DNA from: Mercenaria mercenaria
Lineage: Eukaryota; Mollusca; Bivalvia; Venerida; Veneridae
NCBI RefSeq assembly: GCF_021730395.1
Contig: NC_069373.1
Span: 44,048,501-44,112,500 of the forward strand
Length of the DNA stretch: 64,000 nt
Direction of reading: 5' to 3'
Shown: one piece after another, positions 35,353 to 48,800 of the stretch
Position numbering within the stretch: position 1 is the first letter of the stretch
How the letters are laid out: every line of letters begins with the position of its first letter
Notes under the pieces: model-generated
What the model was told of the DNA's origin: nothing
Seen by the model: only the letters and a program-made list of their open reading frames with translations
Databases searched by the model: none
Program-made: the position numbers and the translations under genes

Positions 35353-37106
35353 ACAAGAGGACCATGATGGTCCTGAATCGCTCACCTCTTCCCACATGAC
35401 CCAGTTTTGAGTATGACGTCGTTTTTTCTATTATTTGGCATAGTGACCTAGTTTTTGAGCTCATGTGACCCAGTTTTGAACTTGACCTAGATATTATCAA
35501 GATAAAAATTCTGACCAATTTTCAAGAAGATCCATTGAAAAATATGTCTCTAGAGAGGTCACAAGGTTTGTCTATTATTTGATCTATTGACCTAGTTATC
35601 GAAGGTACGTGACCCTGTTTTAAATTTTACCTAGATATCATCAAGGTGAACATTCTCACTAATTTTCATGAAGATCTCATGAAAAATATGGCCTCTAGAG
35701 AGGTCACAAGGTTTTTCTATTTTTATATCTACTGGCCTAGTTTTTGACCGCACGTGACCCAGTTTCGAAACTGACCTAGATATCATCAAGGTGAACATTC
35801 AGATCAATTTTCATGAAGATCCATTGAAAAATATGGCCTCTAGAGAGGTCAAAAGACTTTAATAATTTTAGACCTACTGACCTAGTTTTTGACCGCAGTT
35901 GACCAAGTTTCAAACTTGACCTAAATATTATCAAGATGACCATTCAGACCAACTTTCATACAGATCCCATGAAAAGTATGGCCTCTAGAGAGGTCACAAG
36001 GTTTTTTATTATTTGATCTACTGACCTAGCTTTTTAAGGCACGTGACCCAGTTTCAAACTTGACCTAGATATCATCAAGGTGAACATTCTGACCAATTTT
36101 TATGGAGATCCATTCACAAGTATGGCCTCTAGAGAGGTCACAAGGTTTTTCTATTTTTAGACCTACTGTCCTAGTTTTTGACTGCACATGACCCTGTTTC
36201 GAACTTGACCTAGATATCATCAAGATGAACATTCAGACCAACTTTCATACAGATCCCATGAAAAATATGGCCTTTAGAGAGGTCACAAGGTTTTTCTATT
36301 ATCTGACCTACTGATCTAGTTTTTGACGGCACGTGACCCACATTCTAAACTGACCTAGATATCATCAAGATGAACATTCAGACCAACTTTCATACAGATC
36401 CCATGAAAAATATGGCCTCTAGAGAGGTCACAAGGTTTGTCTATTATTTGACCTACTAACCTAGTTTTTGAAGGCACGTGACCCACTTTCGAACTTGACC
36501 TAGATATCATCAAGGTGAACATTCTGACCAATTTTCATGAAGATCTCATGAAATATATGGCCTCTAAGGTCACAAGGTTTTTCTATTTTTAGACCTACTG
36601 ACCTAGTTTTTGACCGCACATGACCCAGTTTCGAACTTGACCTAGATATCATCAAGATGAACATTCAGACCAACTTTCATACAGATCCCATGAAAAATGT
36701 GGCCTTTAGAGAGGTCACAAGGTTTTTCCATTATTTGACCTACTGACCTAGTTTTTGACCACAGGTAGGTGACCCAGTGTCGAACTTGACCTAGATATCA
36801 TCAAGGTGAACGTTCTGACCAATTTTCATGAAGATCTTGTGAAATATATGGCCTCTAGAGAGGTCACAAGGTTTTTCTATTTTTAGACCTACTGACCTAG
36901 TTTTTGATAACACGTGACCCAGTTTCGAACTTGACCTAGATATCATCAAGGTGAACATTCTGACCAATTTTCATGAAGATCCCATGAAAAAAGTGACCTC
37001 TAGAGTGGTCACAAGCAAAAGTTTACGGACGGACGCACACAAGGACATCGGACACCGCGCGATCACAAAAGCTCACCTTGTCACTTTGTGACAGGTGAGC
37101 TAAAAA
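35353..37106 (+). mobile_element. ACAAGAG element with about eleven 145-bp units
   Basis: It starts ACAAGAGGACCATGATGGTC (hairpin AGGACCATGATGGTCCT) then TCGCTCACCT. It ends GCTCACCTTGTCACTTTGTG and its return arm ACAGGTGAGC, then TAAAAAT. Between them a unit of exactly about 145 bp repeats head to tail. Counting from CCTCTAGAGAGGTCACAAGG gives 35692, 35837, 35982. Units contain GACCTAGATATCATCAAG and CTACTGACCTAGTTTTTGA. A GGACGG run precedes the right end. It resembles bivalve 'pearl'-type or Helentron-like elements with tandem cores; that assignment is inference. Confidence 0.75.
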
Positions 37107-37143
37107 TGACAATTGCCTCTCTATATATGTATAACATAATAAT

Positions 37144-39778
37144 ACAAGAGGACCATGATGGTCCTGAATCGCTCACCTCTTCCCACATGATCCAGTTTTG
37201 AGTATAACGTCGTTTTTTCTATTATTTGACATAGTGACCTAGTTTTTGAGCTCATGTGACCCAGTTTTGAACTTGACCTAGATATTATCAAGATAAAAAT
37301 TCTGACCAATTTTCAAGAAGATCCATTGAAAAATATGGTCTCTAGAGAGGTCACAAGGTGTTTCTATTATTTGACCTATTGACCTAGTTTTCGAAGGTAC
37401 GTGACCCTGTTTTGAACTTTACCTAGATATCATCAAGGTGAACATTCTCACTAATTTTCATGAAGATCTCATGAAAAATATGGCCTCTAGAGAGGTCACA
37501 AGGTTTTTCTATTTTTATACCTACTGGCCTAGTTTTTGACTGCACGTGACCCAGTTTCGAAACTGACCTAGATATCATCAAGGTGAACATTCAGATCAAT
37601 TTTCATGAAGATCCATTGAAAAATATGGCCTCTAGAGAGGTCAAAAGATTTTTCTAATTTTAGACCTACTGACCTAGTTTTTGACCCCAGTTGACCCATT
37701 TTCTAACCTGACCTAGATATCATCAAGATGAACATTCAGACCAACTTTCATACAGATCCCATGAAAAGTATGGCCTCTAAAGAGGTCACAAGGCTTTTTT
37801 ATTATTTGATCTACTGACCTAGTTTTTTAAAGCACGTGACCCAGTTTCAAACTTGACCTAGATATCAAGGTGAACATTCTGACCAATTTTCATGAAGATC
37901 CATTCAAGGGTATGGCCTCTAGAGAGGTCACAAGGTTTGTCTATTTTAAGACCTACTGACCTAGTTTTTGATCGCAGTTGACCCAGTTTCAAACTTGACC
38001 TATATATCATCAAGATAAACATTCAGACCAACTTTCATACAGATCCCATGAAAAATATGGCCTCTAGAGAGGTCACAACATTTTTTCATTATTTGACCTA
38101 CTGACCTACTTTTTGATGGCACATGACCCACTTTCGAACTTGACCTAGATATCATCAAGATGAACATTCTGACCAATTTTTATGGAGATCCATTCACAAG
38201 TATGGCCTCTAGAGAGGTCACAAGGTTTTTCTATTTTTAGACCTACTGACCTAGTTTTAGACAGCACATGACCCTGTTTCGAACTTGACCTAGATATCAT
38301 CAAGATGAACATTCAGACCAAGTTTCATACAGATCCCATGAAAAATATGGCCTCTAGAGAGGTCACAAGGTTTTTCTATTTTTAGACCTACTGACCTAGT
38401 TTTTGATCGCACGTGACCCAGTTTCGAACCTGACCTAGATATCATTAAGATGAACATTCTGACCAATTTTCATGAAGATCCATTCAAGGGTATGGCCTCT
38501 AGAGAGGTCACAAGGTTTTTCTATTTTAAGACCTACTGACCTAGTTTTTGATCGCAGTTGACCCAGTTTCAAACTTGACCTATATATCATCAAGATAAAC
38601 ATTCAGACCAACTTTCATACAGATCCCATGAAAAATATGGCCTCTAGAAAGGTCACAACATTTTTTCACTATTTGACCTACTGACCTACTTTTTGATGGC
38701 ACATGACCCACTTTCGAACTTGACCTAGATATCATCAAGATGAACATTCTGACCAATTTTTATGGAGATCCATTCAAAAGAATGGCCTCTAGAGAGGTCA
38801 CAAGGTTTTTCTATTTTTAGACCTACTGACCTAGTTTTAGACAGCACATGACCCTTTTTCGAACTTGACCTAGATATCATCAAGATGAACATTCAGACCA
38901 ACTTTCATACAGATCCCATGAAAAATATGGCCTCTAGAGAGGTCACAAGGTTTTTATATTATTTGACCTACTGACCTAGTTTTTGAAGGCACGTGACCCA
39001 CTTTCGAACTTGACCTACATATCATCAAGATGAACATTCTGACCAATTTTCATGAAGATCTCATGAAATATATAGCCTCTAGAGAGGTCACAAGGTTTTT
39101 CTATTTTAAGACCTACTGACCTAGTTTTTTGATCGCACGTGACCAAGTTTCGAACCTGACCTAGATATCATCAAGGTGAACATTCTGACTTATTTTTATG
39201 AAGATCCATTCACAAGTATGGCCTCTAGAGAGGTCACAAGGTTTTTCTATTTTTAGATCTACTGACCTAGTTTTTGACCGCACGTGACCCAGTTTCGAAC
39301 TTGACCTAGATATCATCAAGATTAACATTCAGACTAACTTTCATACAGATCCCATGAAAAATATGGCCTTTAGAGAGGTCACAAGGTTTTTCTATTATTT
39401 GACCTACTGACCTAGTTTTTGATGTCACGTGACCCAGTTTCGAACTTGACCTAGATATCATCAAGGTGAACATTCTGACCAATTTTCATGAAGATCTTGT
39501 GAAATATATGGCCTCTAGAGAGGTCACAAGGTTTTTCTATTTTTAGACCTACTGACCTAGTTTTTGACCGCACGTGACCCAGTTTCGAACTTGACCTAGA
39601 TATCATCAAGGGGAACATTATGACCAATTTTCATAAAGATCCCATGAAAAATGTGACCTCTAGAGTGGTCACAAGCAAAAGTTTACGCACGCACGGACGG
39701 ACGGACTGACGGACGGACTACGGACGCTGCGCTATCACAAAAGCTCACCTTGTCACTTTGTGACAGGTGAGCTAAAAA
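37144..39778 (+). mobile_element. Second ACAAGAG element, about seventeen 145-bp units
   Basis: Only 37 bp separate it from the element at 35353-37106. The first several hundred bases of both are almost identical, including private variants such as GAAGGTACGTGACCCTGTTTT, so one is probably a tandem copy of the other. It has more core units. It ends with the same right hairpin and GCTAAAAA, about 44 bp from the transferase stop codon. Confidence 0.75.
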
Positions 39779-39821
39779 CTGTATATAAAGCTTGCAGTCC
39801 TTGTAAAATTTTTTAATATAT

Positions 39822-42800
39822 TTAGTCCATTTTTATTTTATCCCCGTAATACCATTTTGCTAATGTGTTAGGATGGACTCCTAGTTTGTATGCTATTATA
39901 ATCAGCTGGCTCAGACCTGTCACCTGAAATGAGAAAAATAGAGGAATTTATAAAGTGACTGTGTCACATTGTGATAATCAAGGGGCGTTTACAGCATTCT
40001 TTATTCAGGGCCATCTAAAACTGAATATGAATGTGCATTAACCTTTGTAGTTCCCGATTTTTTTTAAAAATCAATTTGGACAAATCACAGGCGTAGGAGC
40101 ATGTGAGGGTTGCAACTCTGAGAGGTGGGGTTGGGGATAGGGCACATTGTCACCTTACCACCTCGTAAACAAGAGCACCGCCTTGCGGGTGCTGACGCTC
40201 ATCTGATTTTTTTGTATAATAGAAATATTGTCCTACCCATGATTTTCTAAATCTAACAAGGGCCATCATTCTTCCAAAAAGCAGGATAGAGTTATGTTTC
40301 TTGATGTACAGCGTCCGCTTATGATGGTGAAAAACTGTTGCAAGTTTTAAAGCAATAGCTTCGATAGTTTATGAGAAAAGCTGACTTAAACATAATACTC
40401 AACCAAGAAAACTGATTTTCTAAGTCCAAAAGGGGCAATAATTATTGCAAAAAGCAGGATGGAGTTATGTTTCTTGATGTACAGGGTCAGCTTATGATCA
40501 ATTCAAATAGCTTTGATAGTTTAAGAGATAACGTTGACCTAAACATAAAACTTAACCAAGAAATCTGATATTTTCTAAGTCCAAAAGGGCCCATAACTCT
40601 TGCAAAAAGCAGGATGGAGTTATGTTTCTTGATGTACAGGGTCAGCTTATGATGGTGAACAAGTGTTGCAAGTTTCAAAGCAATAGCTTTGATAGTTTAG
40701 GAGAAAAGTTGACCTAAACATAAAACTTAACCAAGAAATCTGATATTTTCTAAGTACAAAAGGGGCCATAAATCTTGCAAAAAGCAGGATGGAGTTATGT
40801 TTCTTGCTGTACAGGGTCAGCTTATGATGGTGAACAAGTGTTGCAAGTTTCAAAGCAATATCTTTGATAGTTTAGAAGAAAAGCTGACCTAAACATAAAA
40901 CTTAACCAGGCAATGCTGACGCTGACACCGACGCCGATCAAGTGATGACAATAACTCATCATTTTTTTTCCAAAAAATCAGATGAGCTAAAAATGAACAC
41001 GGTATGTAGTATAGACCATAGGGCATTGGAACTGGAAATGGAGACAGGTTAGACAGATTTTATATTCTATCAACAGAAATGATCGCCCTTCAATACCGTT
41101 TATGAACCCTCAAGCAAAATAACAGACTATGGCCTATTAATATATGCATCAAAATATACCGTAACAGTATATTTTGAAACGTTTTTATTAATAACAATTT
41201 TAATGATAACTTAAATATTAAAAGGCTCTATAAATCAGTTTCAAAAGCTACAAAAATTTGACAACCACAAATAGAGTACATTGTATCTGGCACATGAGTA
41301 GAACACATAGAGCTCAAACAAGGTTTGAACCAATGACCCTTGATCCCTGGCTCTTTTAACAACTGCTGAACACTTAGATATCATAACATACCTTGAAGTA
41401 GCCCCATTTTCTCCATCTTCTATATGATGTAACAATAGGAGATCCTTTGACGATACCAATATGTCCAAGTGTTTTTAACTTTTCAATCTGTGAATTATAT
41501 TGAATACTACATTTCACTACTAGTATTTCATGGCTGTAACATGGCACCTAGCAGTAGTAACCTCCCCTAGTGCTGTATAGGTAACAACACACTAAATAGC
41601 TATTCTTCTTTATTCTATATCAAACTGACATATTTCCAATGGCTGCAGCACACATTAAGACCCATTTTAAATGTCTGTAACCTACATTTTCGTGAAGAAT
41701 ATTGTCAGTGCTGAACAAAATCAAAAGAAAAGTGGGGGTCATGTTTGATGCAAGAAATATACTTCCAGTCAAACAAACAAACTGCAAAATCAGCTGAAAA
41801 ATGAGACCCCAAATTGTAGTGGTGGTGTATGATCAAAGTTTCCATGACAAATGCTTAAATGTTATTATTTCATTATGAATATACTACCTACATGTCATGC
41901 ATAGATCTGTCATGTGATTTTAGCAAAGAAAATAAAGAAAATATTTAAAGCTCATAGAGCAAAAAAAAAAAACCCTGAGATCGACTATTTGAATCCACAA
42001 TTATGTGACTACCATTTACCCCCCGCCATTTTCCTATTTAGCCTATATGCTGTAAGGGAAGAGCACTGCACAGGAGATTGTTTAAGTTCTAGTCAAATAA
42101 ATGAGCAACTTAATAATTATTCAGAAAAGTATAAATAAGAATTATTTTGGGGGCTGGAACAAAAGGAAACCTAAACAAATATCATCAGCAAAAAAAACTT
42201 CTGTTTGTTAATATTGACAAAACTAAGCCTTATTTTCAAGCATTAAAATGTTGGAGGAACCCATATGACATAAGTTCATACACAGGCATGAACCCTGACT
42301 TCAGAAAGCCACTTGGCTGATTTCTTCACATGATCTTTTCTTGTTGAATTTAACATCACACAAACAATTATATGTCGTATTATGACTTTCAAGCTTTTGA
42401 GGGTGGATGAAGCCCAGTCCCTCTCCAAGCATAACATCATCATGGGTAGGCACCTGGGCAGAACTGCCAGCTTTTTATGGTGGAGGAAGACAAAAGGTAC
42501 CCCTTCACACATTACTTAATCATGAACCGGCACCTGGGTAGAACCACTGGCCTTAACCCACAGCAATGAGGTGCAACTGTGATTCAGTGACCTTAACCAC
42601 TAAGCCATGCAGGCCCTCTCCTCAAATGAAGTCCTGAGCAAAGTTCAATCCTACAGAGGTGAGGGACATGTTAAACACTTGGTCACCGGAGCCCCACCTT
42701 AACTTACTAAAATCATGTAAAATAGTCAAACTAGTAATACATACAAGAGGGCCATGATTGCCCTATATCGCTCACCTGAGTTAAGTTGCTTGCTTCAACA

Positions 42801-45800
42801 AATTTCTTTGCTAAAGCTTAAAAAACAAGAAAGTAGGTCAGTAGGTCATATTCATGGTCACTGCAAGTCAGTTTTAAGATTGGTGTGCAAAACTGTACAT
42901 GTCATCCAAATTTCAAGGCTGTATCTTAAAAAACAAGAAAGTAGGTCAGTAGGTCAAGGTCACAGTCGGGTGACCCCCTTATCACTTGGGGTCATCCGGT
43001 AAATATAATAAACAGTCTAGGAAATATGATCTGATAATTTTTGAAGTAATTTTCCTATATAAGTCTACGTAAAACTTGGAAACCCCAGGGCAGGGCCTCT
43101 TGCACCCAGGGACATAATTCCAACAATCTTGTTAGAGATCAACTAGGCAATGATACATACAAAATATCAAAGGCATAGGCCTTGAACTTTCAGACAAGAA
43201 GTTTTTAAAGTTTTTTCCTATATAAGTCTATGTAAAACTTGGGACCCCAGCCTCTTGCACCCCAGGGGCATAATTTGAAAAATTTTGGCAGTAGACCACT
43301 AGGCAATGCAACATATCAAATATCAAAAGCATAGGCCTTGCAGTTTCAGGCAAGAAGATTTTTAAAGTTTTTCCTATATAAGTCTATGTAAAACTTGGGA
43401 ACCCTGGGTGGAGCCTCTTTTCAACTCGGGGGCATAATTTGAATAATCTTGGTAGAGGACCACTAGGCAATGCAACATACCAAATATCAAAAGCCTATGC
43501 CTCGCAATTTCAGACAAGAAGATTTTTAAAGTTTTTCCTCTATATGTCGATGTAAAACTAGGGACCCCTGTGGCAGGGCCTCTTTTCATCCCAGGGTAAT
43601 AATTTGAACAATCTTGGTAGAGAACCACAAGGCAATGCTACATACCAAATATTAAAAGCCTAGGTCTTGTGGTATCAGACAAGAAGATTTTTAAAGTTTT
43701 TTTCCTATACAAGTCTGTATATAATCCATGTGACCCCCCCTGGGTGGGGCCATATTTCACTCTAGGGGGATCATTTGAACAATCTTGATAGAGGCCCACT
43801 ACATGATGCTACATACGAAATATCAAAGCCCTAGGCCCTTTTGTTTTTGACAAGAAGAGTTTCAAAGTTTTTCCCTATATAAGTCTACATAAACCATGTG
43901 ACCCCCGTGGTGGGGCCATATTTGACCCTAGGGGGATAATTTGAACAATCTTGGTAGAGGTCCACTAGATGATGCTACATACTAAATATCAAAGCCCTAG
44001 GCCTTGTGGTTTTGGACAAAAAGATTTTTGAAGTTTTTCCTTTCGGTTGCCATTGCAACCAGAGTTCTGTATGGAATTCAATTCTTTGAGCAATTTTTAA
44101 AGAAGACCATCCAAGGATCATCCCTGTGAAGTTTCATCAAAATTAACTTGGTGGTTTAGGAGGAGATGTTGTTTAAAGGAAAGTGTGGACAGCCGGATGC
44201 CGGACGGTGAGCGATCAAAATATTTCCCCCTGAGCCTTTGGCTCATGTGAGCTAATAACGCATGCAGTAAAAACTGCAAAGTAAGACCGGTCCTGTCATA
44301 CCAGTATGTAGTCTTCCATAAGGAAATACGGAGGAAATCCGCCAGCTGTTTTGTATGTTCTCTTTTTCATAAACAATGCTTGATCACCATACGGCTTCTC
44401 TGGAATGAAAACGCATAAATTTACTAAAATATAAATTCGCTTGAGTCTGACATAAAGCTCACAAATTTTTATCAGCATTCTTCACCAATAGTTAGAAATA
44501 ATTTCATTTAGTGTTTCCTTGGGTAAGAGCAAATAGAGATCTAAGTGCACATAAATAAGGTGTAAAAAAAATTGCTTGTTTCCGGTATCCCGACCTACCC
44601 TAAATTTTTGGCCCAACCAGTGTTTTTAATAAAAAGTTGCAAAACTGTATTTCTTATGCTTTAAACATGGTAAGAGATGTTAGAAATCAACTAACTAATG
44701 CTCTAAAGGCATAACCCCCTTATTTGTATTCATTTTTTGACACAAAAATAATTTCCAAAATGTCCCACTTACTAACAAGAGGGTCATGATGACCCTGGAT
44801 CGCTCACCTCAGTAATATGAGTCACATGTTTCAAATAGCAAACTGATGCTAAAATATTAAGAAGATAGTTCAGTTGGTCATATTCATGGTAACTGAAAGT
44901 CAGTTTTAAGATCAGTGTGCAAAACTGCACACATCATCAGAATTTCAAGACTGTATCTTGAAAAACAAGAAAGTAGGTCAGTAGGTCAAGGTCACAGTCA
45001 AGTGATCCCTAATCGCTTTGGGTCATCAGGTAATTATAACTAAACAGTCTAGGAAATATGATCTGACAATTTTTAAAGTATTTTTTTCTGTATTACCCAT
45101 AATCATAACAATTGACCCCCAGGGTGGGGCCTCTTTTCACCCCAGGGGCATAATTTGAACAACTAGTTAGAGATCCACCAGACAATGCTACATACCGTAT
45201 ATCAAAGGCCAAGGCCTTGAACTTTCAGACAAGAAGATTTTTTTCCCCTACATACATGTAAGTCTATCTTAAACTTGGTACCGCAAGGGCAGGGCCTCTT
45301 TTCACCCAAGGGACATAATTTAAACAACTTTGGAAAAAAAAACACTAGGAAAGGCAACATATCAAATATCAAAAGCCTAGTCCTTGCAGTTTCAGGCAAG
45401 AAGATTTTTAAAGTGTTTTTCCTATATAAGTCTATGGTAAACTTGAGACCCCCGGGGCAGGGCCTCTTTTCTCTCCAGGGGCATAATTTGAATAATTTTG
45501 GTAGAGGACCACAAGGCAATGCTACATACAAAATATCAAAGGCCTAGGTCATGTGGTTTTAGACAAGAATTTTTTTTTTAAGTGTTTTCCTATATAAGTC
45601 TATGTAAAACTTGTGACCCCAGGGCAATGCCTCTTTTCATCCCAGGGGCATAATTTGAACAATCTTGATAGAGGACCATAAGATGATGTCACATGCCAAA
45701 TATCAAGGCTCTATGCTTTGCGGTTTTGGGCAAGAAGATTTTTTAAGTTTTTCCTTTTGGTTGCCATGGCAACCACAGTTCTGCATGGAATTTAATTCTT

Positions 45801-48800
45801 TGAACAATTTTGAAAGGGACCACCTAAGGATCATTCCTGTGAAGTTTGGCGTAATTCTGCCCAGTGGTTTTCAAGAAGAAATTTTTTAAGAAAATGTTCA
45901 CGGACACACAATGCACAACGGACATTGAGCAGTCACAAAAGCTCACCATGAGCCTTTGGCTCAGGTGAGCTAATAAAAAAACAAAAGCTGTCACAGGAAA
46001 CAGAGCGCTTGACTATTTCGGTGCTGGATAGTGAAACTGGGCACTGGAAACTGGAGCTGTCACTGGAGAGTTTAATGTCTCCTATGGTGAATGAAGATAT
46101 TGCACAATAACTTGAGTCTGTGTCAAAAATATTAAGGTACTAGAAGATGCTTTTGTTGAAAAGAGCATGTCTTCCCCAATGCATAGTTGTATAGGCAAGA
46201 AGTCAATAGGGGACAGAAGCAAAAGTCAAAGAGACACTGATGGTTGGCTGCAATAGGGATCATCTACTTGGCATGTCCAAGGATGAAATGGTTTTCCACG
46301 TTCAGGCTGCTGTGACCTTGACCTTTGATGGAGTAACCCAAATAACAATGGGGTCGTCTACTCCATAAGCCCTGCCACCCTATGAAGTGCTAAAGTTCTA
46401 GGTCAAATGGTTCTCCAGTTATTGACTGGAAATGAAGTGTGATGGACGGCCAGGGTAAAAACAATATGTCTCCCCCAGTGCGGTTGGAGGAAGGGGGGGG
46501 GGGGGGGGGGGGGGGGGGGGACATAATAAGAGAGATAAAGAAAAAGTGTATCAAAACACTAAATAAGTATAATTCTAAGCAAAAAGGGGGGATAATTCAT
46601 AAAATATTTGTGCAAGAGTTATGCACCTTGTGTCATATGATGTGGGTGATGATGTGGAACAACTACTTCAAGTTTGAATCAAATCCATTCAGTAATAAGA
46701 GATATAGTGAAAATGCATCAAAATTAACCTTAAATTCTAAGTAAAAGGGGGCATAATTCATGAAATATTGGTGCCAGGGTTATGCACCTTGTGTCATATG
46801 ATGTGGGTGATAAGGTTGAACAACTATTTTAAGTTTGAATCAAATCCATTTAGTAATAACTGATATAGAGTGAAAGTGTATCAAAACTTTAACCTGAAAT
46901 TGTAAGTAAAAAGGGGGGATAATTCATGAAATATTGGTGTGAGAGTTTTCCCCTTTGTGTCATATGATGTGCGTGATGATGCTGACAACTCTTTTAAGTC
47001 TGAATCAAATCCATTTAGTAATAACTGAGATACAGCGAAAGTGTATCAAAACTTTAACCTGAAATTCTAAGTAAAAAGGGGGGATAATTCATGAAATATT
47101 GATGCAAGTGTTATGGTTCTTGTGTCATATGATATAAGTGATGATGCTGAACAACTCTGAAAAACTATGTTAAGTTTGAATTAAATCCATTTAGTAATAA
47201 TTAAAACAGAGTGAAAGTGCATCAAAACATTAACCTGAAATTCTAAGTAAAAGTGGGGGATAATTCAGGAAAAATTGGCGCCAGACTTATGGACCTTTTG
47301 TCATATAATGTGGGTGATGATGTGGAACATTTATTTTAAATTTGAATCAAATCCATATAGTAATAACTGGGATAGAGTGAAAGTGCACCAAAACTCTAAC
47401 CTGAAATTCTAAGTAAAAAGGGGGATAATTCATGAAATATTGGTGTGAGTGTTATAGCCCATTTGCCAGATGATGTGGGTGATGATGAGGAATAACTCTT
47501 TTGAGTTTAAAGCAAATCCATCCAGTAATTACAGAGATAAGGAGAAAAAAGAGAAAGAGTAAAAAAAACTTTAACCAAGTTGAGGATGTGGAAAGACACC
47601 AATGCCAATGCCGGGGTGAGTAGGATAGCTCTCCATATACTTCATATTGTCAAGCTAAAAAACAAAAAAAAATTTTTACCAACCTACCTAGTACCTACCC
47701 TAATTTTTTTGAGCATGTTGCCGTAAACAAACAATTTTTTTTTTATGTCTAAAGAAGCAGATATATTCTTTATCTTTCACCAATCAATTTGTTTTTATTA
47801 ATTGTATTTAAGAGTACAACAGTCTGACATATCAAACAAAATACTGTAAATATTAAGGATATATTACTACTGTAAATGCTTTCAGTGTCTGTCACTTTAG
47901 AAGACTGGTGAATCCTTCCGAAGAATCACTGACCTTTGCAGATGCCAAAGGACAGAATACTACATTTCTTGTGTGCTTCTTTTTGTTGGGGTCTGCCCCA
48001 TTTAAATTGATTTTTCAACAGTATTTCAGTTTTAAAATGTCGTCAGTTTAGCTTAGGTATTGATATATAACCAGTATTAATTTATTTGCAAACAACTGAA
48101 AAATTCCCAAATAAAAACTGAGGTTCAGGACAAAAGACCTTAGATGTATTGACTTCAGCGGGTACGAGTCTCACTCGGGGCATTGAATTCTTGCTCCATC
48201 ATTAAAGCTGGAAAGTCATCATTTGACCTGTAATTGTGTTGGTGTGACTTCAAACCCCCTCTCCCCTCCCCTCCCATATATGGCAAGTTTTTTAAATTTC
48301 CTCAGATCTGAGCTAATCTATCCCCTCAAAAAAAAAAAAATAATAAAATAAATATGTGCACATGTCCTCAGAAATATGAATACAATATCTTCTTACCATA
48401 TTTTGAGGCTCGTAAATTTGCCCCCCATACTAATCCCTTCATCTGTAATATAAACCACCATGGCTCGGATCTTTTTCTGCAAATAATAATGCTTATATTG
48501 ACCTTTTAATATGTCTGTTTTGTAATCTTACAAAATGTACTTTAACCTTTAGCCTGCATGCGACTAGTTATTATGCATTTGCGACCAGTGCAGACCAAAA
48601 TTAGGCTAATCATGGTCTGCACTGTTTGCTATTCAGTCAGTAAATTTTCAGTGAACACCCCTTTGAATAATAAATGGTATTACCCAAACTAAACGATGGA
48701 CCAGTTCATTTTAGAAATTTAGCAGGGTAAAGGTTAAAACAAGAGCTGTCAGAAGGACAGCATGCTTGTTTACCAACATAGTAATATAATGTATATGAGA

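Noticed and set aside
35189-37309. Repeated minus-strand peptide (MVRIFILIISRSSSKLGHMSS) at two places
   Set aside because: It is the antisense of the left ends of the twin ACAAGAG elements, not a gene pair.
35353-39778. Regular repeats with spacing that at first glance recall a CRISPR array
   Set aside because: The whole 145-bp unit repeats, with no unique spacers, and the ends are those of a mobile element in a eukaryotic genome.
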